Source of the DNA: an uncultured Anaerolineae bacterium | GTDB lineage: Bacteria; Chloroflexota; Anaerolineae; Promineifilales; Promineifilaceae | Direction of reading: 5' to 3' | Length of the DNA: 58,019 nucleotides | Assembly: GCA_937943625.1 (NCBI GenBank) | Contig: CALEAD010000026.1 | Location: forward strand, 1 to 58,019 | Shown: positions 54,594 to 58,019 of the stretch, piece after piece | Position numbering within the stretch: the stretch's first letter is position 1 | How the letters are laid out: every line of letters begins with the position of its first letter | Notes under the pieces: model-generated | What the model was told of the DNA's origin: nothing | What the model saw: only the letters and a program-made list of their open reading frames with translations | The model's database searches: none | Made by a program: the position numbers and the translations under genes

Positions 54594-54622
54594 ATTATAG
54601 AACAATTGTTCGCTCTCGGCAA
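54594..54622 (-). promoter_or_regulatory. Promoter with LexA-type SOS box (GAACAATTGTTC)
   Basis: On the minus strand: TTGCCG (54617-54622), 17-bp spacer, TATAAT (54594-54599). The spacer holds GAACAATTGTTC (54600-54611), a perfect palindrome matching the Gram-positive LexA box GAAC-N4-GTTC. Bound LexA would block the -10 region. Confidence 0.75.
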
Positions 54623-54689
54623 TGGAAGGAGGTGAACCACCGCAACTTTCAATTTGCAACAATGTGGGCAGATGGGACGGCACGAAGAA

Positions 54690-54800
54690 GTTCGTAGTGG
54701 TTCGTAGTGATCGCTTTAGCGGGCAGCCGACTAAAGTCGGCACTACTAACGGGCCAGCCGACTAAAGCCGGCACTACTAACGGTCGGCACTACTAACAAC
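54690..54800. repeat. REP cluster, GCCGACTAAAGTCGGC units
   Basis: TAGTGATCGCTTTAGCGGGC, then GCCGACTAAAGTCGGC (54726-54741), GCCGACTAAAGCCGGC (54757-54772) and partial TCGGCACTACTAAC units. Each unit is a 7-2-7 hairpin followed by ACTACTAAC. A single relative is at 48226-48270. Confidence 0.8.
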
Positions 54801-55249
54801 TAACGGCCGTATTTTGCTTCAATTGCAGCAACCTGGGCCAGACAGGTATCGTCTACCTCATTGGGTTGGTAGGCGGTCTCGAACCATTTGTCGAGTATCT
54901 CTTTGGCTATGACCTCAGAGGTACGGCGCAAGGAGAGGCATAGCACGTTGGCACGGTTCCACAGCCGCGCGCCGCGCGCCGTCTCTGCATCGTCGCACAG
55001 GGCGGCGCGGATGCCGGGCACTTTGTTGGCCGCCAGGCTGATGCCGGTTCCGGTCCAGCAAAACAAAATGGCCTCGTCCGCCTCGCCGCGCACGACGCAC
55101 TCGGCCACCTGCTGCGCGACGGCTGGCCAGTAAGCTGCCTGGCCGGTCAGGGGGCCGAAGAGAATGACCTCGTGGCCGCGCTGGCGTACCTGTTCAACCA
55201 CAACGTCTGTCAGGTGGGTGCGCTCGTCAGAACCGATGGCTATTTTCAT
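54800..55249 (-). CDS. RpiB/LacA/LacB family sugar-phosphate isomerase
   Basis: A 149-residue Rossmann-like isomerase. MKIAIGSDERTHLTDVVVEQV is the typical beta-alpha start; FCWTGTGISLAANKVPGIRAALCDDAETARGARLWNRANVLCL contains the GTGI loop, the catalytic Cys region and the ARxWNxANVL signature. The usual substrate is ribose-5-phosphate or galactose-6-phosphate; the Trp in CWTGTG, where RpiB typically has a Gly or Ser, suggests an atypical substrate. GGAGG precedes the ATG at 55249. Confidence 0.88.
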   Translation of the reverse strand: MKIAIGSDERTHLTDVVVEQVRQRGHEVILFGPLTGQAAYWPAVAQQVAECVVRGEADEAILFCWTGTGISLAANKVPGIRAALCDDAETARGARLWNRANVLCLSLRRTSEVIAKEILDKWFETAYQPNEVDDTCLAQVAAIEAKYGR

Positions 55250-55326
55250 GCTTTACCTCCAGGGTTTCGGATTTCGGAATGCTGAATGGGGGTATTATAG
55301 CGCGTCACCCCATTGCCCTTCATCCT

Positions 55327-56001
55327 TCACCCGTCAGCTTTCATCCTGGCCGGCTGACGGCCGTTCAACACCAACACCACATATACCAGCAACGTTATCG
55401 CATAGAGCAAGCCAGAGACAACGGCCGTTTTGAAGCCCAATTGCGGCGTCAGCAGGTGTTGGCCAATGTCTAGCAGCAGCAACCTGGGGCTGGTGAAAAT
55501 GTCCCAACTGTTCCAGCGCAGGAAACGGCCGATATAGATGCCAAAGCTGCTGAGCGCCAGCACGCCAATGGCAAACAACCAGCCCAGGTGCGCGCCAAAG
55601 CGCGCCGTCACCAGCGCCTGCATGCGCTGCAACGACAGCGAACCCAGCAGCACCCCTGCCAGGGCGAAGGCAAAGAGCAAGAAGGCATCGTACCAGAGCG
55701 GAACACCGGGAAACGGCCGTAAATGAATCAAATCTGTAACGATGTAAAAGGCGTTGGGTAAAAAGATAAGCCAGAGAAAAGCGGTCGGCAGCAGGAACAG
55801 CGGCCGTTTTGGCCCATGGAATGCCAGTTCAGCCAACAAAAATGGCAGCCAGGCCAGCAGCAGGTTCCAGATGAGGAAGAAGAACCAGGGCACGCCCGTC
55901 ACCAGCGCGCGCGCCAACACCAACACCACGGCAAAACAGGAGGCAAAGATGAGCAAGAGCAGCATGAGTATGTGTGATTTGTAAGATGGTTGCGTGGTCA
56001 T
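55327..56001 (-). CDS. DUF1361 integral membrane protein
   Basis: A 224-residue protein with about six membrane helices (ILMLLLLIFASCFAVVLVLA, WFFFLIWNLLLAWLPFLLAE, LFLLPTAFLWLIFLPNAFYI). The segments FLPNAFYIVTDLIHL and FGIYIGRFLRWNSWDI are the DUF1361 signatures. Function unknown. The ATG at 56001 has AAGGAG upstream. It lies 38 bp downstream of the DUF4173 gene on the same strand and probably shares its transcript. Confidence 0.87.
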   Translation of the reverse strand: MTTQPSYKSHILMLLLLIFASCFAVVLVLARALVTGVPWFFFLIWNLLLAWLPFLLAELAFHGPKRPLFLLPTAFLWLIFLPNAFYIVTDLIHLRPFPGVPLWYDAFLLFAFALAGVLLGSLSLQRMQALVTARFGAHLGWLFAIGVLALSSFGIYIGRFLRWNSWDIFTSPRLLLLDIGQHLLTPQLGFKTAVVSGLLYAITLLVYVVLVLNGRQPARMKADG

Positions 56002-56039
56002 GGAAGACTCCTTCTGTGGGGATGAGGGGTGATTGCAGA

Positions 56040-57626
56040 CTAGGGTGATTGGTGAAAAAGCTGGCGAAGCTGCCAATAGGCGCGCAGGCGGGAGAAGTGA
56101 AAACTTTGCCAGCCGGTCAGGGAACGGTTGTGCCGCATGGCCTGATAACGGCCGTATAAATTAGCCCCTATCACCTCTGCCAGCGTTGCCTGGCAAGACT
56201 CTGCATAAAACGCGCCGTCAGAGCGGTAGGCATAGCCGCTACAAGCCGGCGTGGGCACAAGCTGGGTATCTCCCTGTACCTGTGCCAGCGCCAGGCGCAA
56301 AGCAGGCACGGCATCGGCAGAGAGGGTGGTAAGATAGGCGGCATCCAGCTCTCCCGTCTGGGCGTAGCGTGCCAGATTTTGCTGCACAATGAAGGCGTCG
56401 GGGTTCAGGGCGTTGAGCGTGACCAGGTAGCCCATCGCCGCCAAAATCAGGCCAATGGCAAAGCGATGGGGCGCCCGCCAGAGAGTCAACAGGAACCAGG
56501 CAAGCACGGCCGTTAGCCAGACCATAAACACAAACACATACAGCCGCAGCTCCGTAAAGCCAAAAGCCGCCTCATACAGGCTCATGCGCCGCCAGGCCGA
56601 GAGGAGCATCACCAGCACCAGCGCCACCAGGCCACTGCACAGGGCATTAAAAAGGTGAATTTGCCGCTTGGTAGCACGCCGCGTGGCCCAATTAAGTGTC
56701 AGCACCAACGCCAGCGAGAGCACAGCTACTGCAACCAACTCAAAAAAGCCACGCCGCGCATACGCCGCATAAGTGATGCTTTCCAGCACCAGGTGGCGCT
56801 CGCCACCAAACAGGTAGGTGAATTGCAGCGCCACAAAAGCCAGAAAGAGCAAATTGACCAGGCTGACAATAGTGATGGATTCGCCAAATCCCAGGCCATA
56901 TTTGCGCGGCAGGCTTTGCAGCCAGCTTTCCACGGGGCTTTGCATAGTAACGGCCGTTTGCCGCCACGCCAGCGCATAAACCAGCCCGCCGCCCAGCACC
57001 CACGCAGCCACCCCAATCATGAATGCCCGGCCAATCAATTCGTCCAACTCTGCAAGAAATTTCAGCGTCAGCAGCCGCTCAAGCTGATGTGCAAACACCA
57101 GGTCCGCAGAGGCCAGCAAGAACGTGAAGACAAACAACACCGGCAGCGCCAGCAACCCGCCGCGCAGCACGGGCAAGAGACGCTGCCGGGTTGGGTGGAG
57201 GTGAACGCCCTCCAGACTGCTGACCAGCAGTGGCACAGCCAGCACGCTGCTGTGCAGACCCACACGCAGCGGCACAAACAGGCTACCCGGCACGTCTAGC
57301 TCGCTGACGCGCCCCTGGGCATAGAAAAAGGCCAGATAACTAAGCAGCAGCAGCACGGCGAGAGTGTTCATGGCGGTCAGGAAAGGGTTTTCGCGCACGG
57401 CTGTCATCACAGCAAAGAAAAACAGCGGTAGCAGCAACCACAGGTTGTGCGGTTCGGGCAGTCTCTTATGCCAGTACCCCAGGCCAAACAGGGCAGCAAC
57501 CAGCAGCAAAACAAAAACGGTCAGCGAGATACCGGGTAGCTTTGCGTAAAAGAGCCAGTCTACCGCCCAGCCCAACAGCAGGGCAACGGCCGTTACCAGA
57601 GGAGCGCGCAATTGTTGTTTGATCAT
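56040..57626 (-). CDS. DUF4173 integral membrane protein
   Basis: A 528-residue protein with about twelve membrane helices, conserved features LFFFAVMTAVRENPFLTAMNT and LEGVHLHP. The extracytoplasmic C-terminal ~120 residues (AQTGELDAAYLTTLSADAVPALRLAL) end in WQSFHFSRLRAYWQL. DUF4173 proteins are widespread and uncharacterised; the pairing with DUF1361 is common in this type of genome but has no assigned role. The ATG at 57626 was chosen because it begins MIKQQLRAP; an upstream in-frame start at 57746 would add 40 residues of poor character. Confidence 0.85.
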   Translation of the reverse strand: MIKQQLRAPLVTAVALLLGWAVDWLFYAKLPGISLTVFVLLLVAALFGLGYWHKRLPEPHNLWLLLPLFFFAVMTAVRENPFLTAMNTLAVLLLLSYLAFFYAQGRVSELDVPGSLFVPLRVGLHSSVLAVPLLVSSLEGVHLHPTRQRLLPVLRGGLLALPVLFVFTFLLASADLVFAHQLERLLTLKFLAELDELIGRAFMIGVAAWVLGGGLVYALAWRQTAVTMQSPVESWLQSLPRKYGLGFGESITIVSLVNLLFLAFVALQFTYLFGGERHLVLESITYAAYARRGFFELVAVAVLSLALVLTLNWATRRATKRQIHLFNALCSGLVALVLVMLLSAWRRMSLYEAAFGFTELRLYVFVFMVWLTAVLAWFLLTLWRAPHRFAIGLILAAMGYLVTLNALNPDAFIVQQNLARYAQTGELDAAYLTTLSADAVPALRLALAQVQGDTQLVPTPACSGYAYRSDGAFYAESCQATLAEVIGANLYGRYQAMRHNRSLTGWQSFHFSRLRAYWQLRQLFHQSP

Positions 57627-57879
57627 TTGCAGGGTCCGTTTCCTTTTCCTTGTTTGGAAGGATGGCACACCGATTTTGTAGCGCGCATGTGCCATTCCCG
57701 GCTTTGCAGGCAAATTGGCCTGTCTGATGCTGGCAGAATACGGCAAACGGCCGTGCGCCGGCCACGCATCAGATCACGCATTCCGCGCACCCAGGTGCTT
57801 GACGCAAGCGGGTAATTTGCAGGATCGTAAATGTACTGTAAACAAGGGGACCATTTTTACAGAAAAGTTGACTACATCG
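57627..57879. other. Intergenic region before the right terminal repeat
   Basis: About 250 bp with no gene. It contains the dyad CTGTAAA/TTTACAG (57836-57862) with a 13-nt spacer and the short TTGACT at 57868. Nothing else is recognised. Confidence 0.5.
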
Positions 57880-58016
57880 ACGTAACTATTGTGCAATCAG
57901 AGCCGAAATGGCTCAAAAATACGAAAAACAAATGCCTTTGAAAAACGGTAGGGGCAATTGAATCACCCCATTGCCAAAACGCAGGGAGCGGCCTGCGTAA
58001 CAACTCTGCTCAGTGA
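57880..58016. mobile_element. Right copy of the dispersed repeat end
   Basis: Exact reverse complement of positions 1-137. Reading rightward it begins CGTAACTATTGTGC, and continues to the window end with three extra bases (ACG) not seen on the left. Inside is a short ORF beginning ATGGCTCAAAAATACG that stops after 17 codons. Confidence 0.6.
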
Positions 58017-58019
58017 ACG

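Overview
The window looks like chromosomal DNA of an uncultured Chloroflexota (Anaerolineae/Ardenticatenales-like) bacterium. This is inferred from the gene families and from short YLPLVL/WLPLVR-type segments in secreted proteins; no rRNA or tRNA is present to confirm it. Genes are read from both strands, TTG and GTG starts are common, and many promoters and ribosome sites are recognisable.

Layout. 1-2.4 kb (minus): a membrane sensor gene cut by a repeat, a Gfo/Idh/MocA oxidoreductase, and a peroxiredoxin-like gene with an in-frame UGA at its active-site Cys position followed by a SECIS-like hairpin (candidate selenoprotein). 2.5-6 kb (plus): S9 peptidase, beta-hydroxyacid dehydrogenase, DUF2256. 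6-10 kb (minus): four-gene operon of an IclR-PPOX fusion regulator plus ABC ATPase, permease and NMT1-like lipoprotein. 10.3-17 kb: a 1921-residue alpha-2-macroglobulin lipoprotein and RNase PH. 17-19.4 kb (minus): Fur-family regulator, CbiM and CbiQ (Ni/Co uptake, no ATPase). 19.7-24.7 kb: aldehyde dehydrogenase and a large mosaic lipoprotein. 24.9-37 kb: sigma-70 factor, M28 peptidase, esterase, M32 carboxypeptidase, LON-domain protein, PckA, CrtI-like oxidoreductase, ADP-forming acyl-CoA synthetase. 37.1-39.3 kb: a gene graveyard (haem protein with a nonsense codon, shattered Ser/Thr kinase, lamin-tail ORF, broken thioredoxin). 39.4-43.3 kb (minus): csoR-copZ-copA copper operon followed by a DUF3105 gene. 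43.4-48 kb: an esterase behind an attenuator-like leader, then a GMC oxidase/aldehyde dehydrogenase pair with membrane tails. 48.4-53.2 kb: parA-parB, SDR, long aldo/keto reductase, small helical protein. 53.4-57.6 kb (minus): radical SAM DNA-repair protein behind a LexA-type box, RpiB-like isomerase, DUF1361 and DUF4173 membrane proteins.

Three signals cut across the genes. (1) The 8-mer ACGGCCGT occurs at about 2.4 per kb where I counted it, roughly two orders of magnitude above chance, resembling the HIP1 palindrome of cyanobacteria. (2) A family of GTCGGCGGTC-type intergenic repeats often ends immediately before a gene's AAAGGAG ribosome site. (3) In three places this leader also carries a tiny upstream ORF starting Met-(Ser/Arg)-Gly-Ala-His-His-His; in two of these it is followed by two AGGTT-N4-AACCT hairpins. 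The two contig ends carry the same 137-bp sequence in inverted orientation, most simply explained by two copies of a dispersed element at which the assembly stopped.
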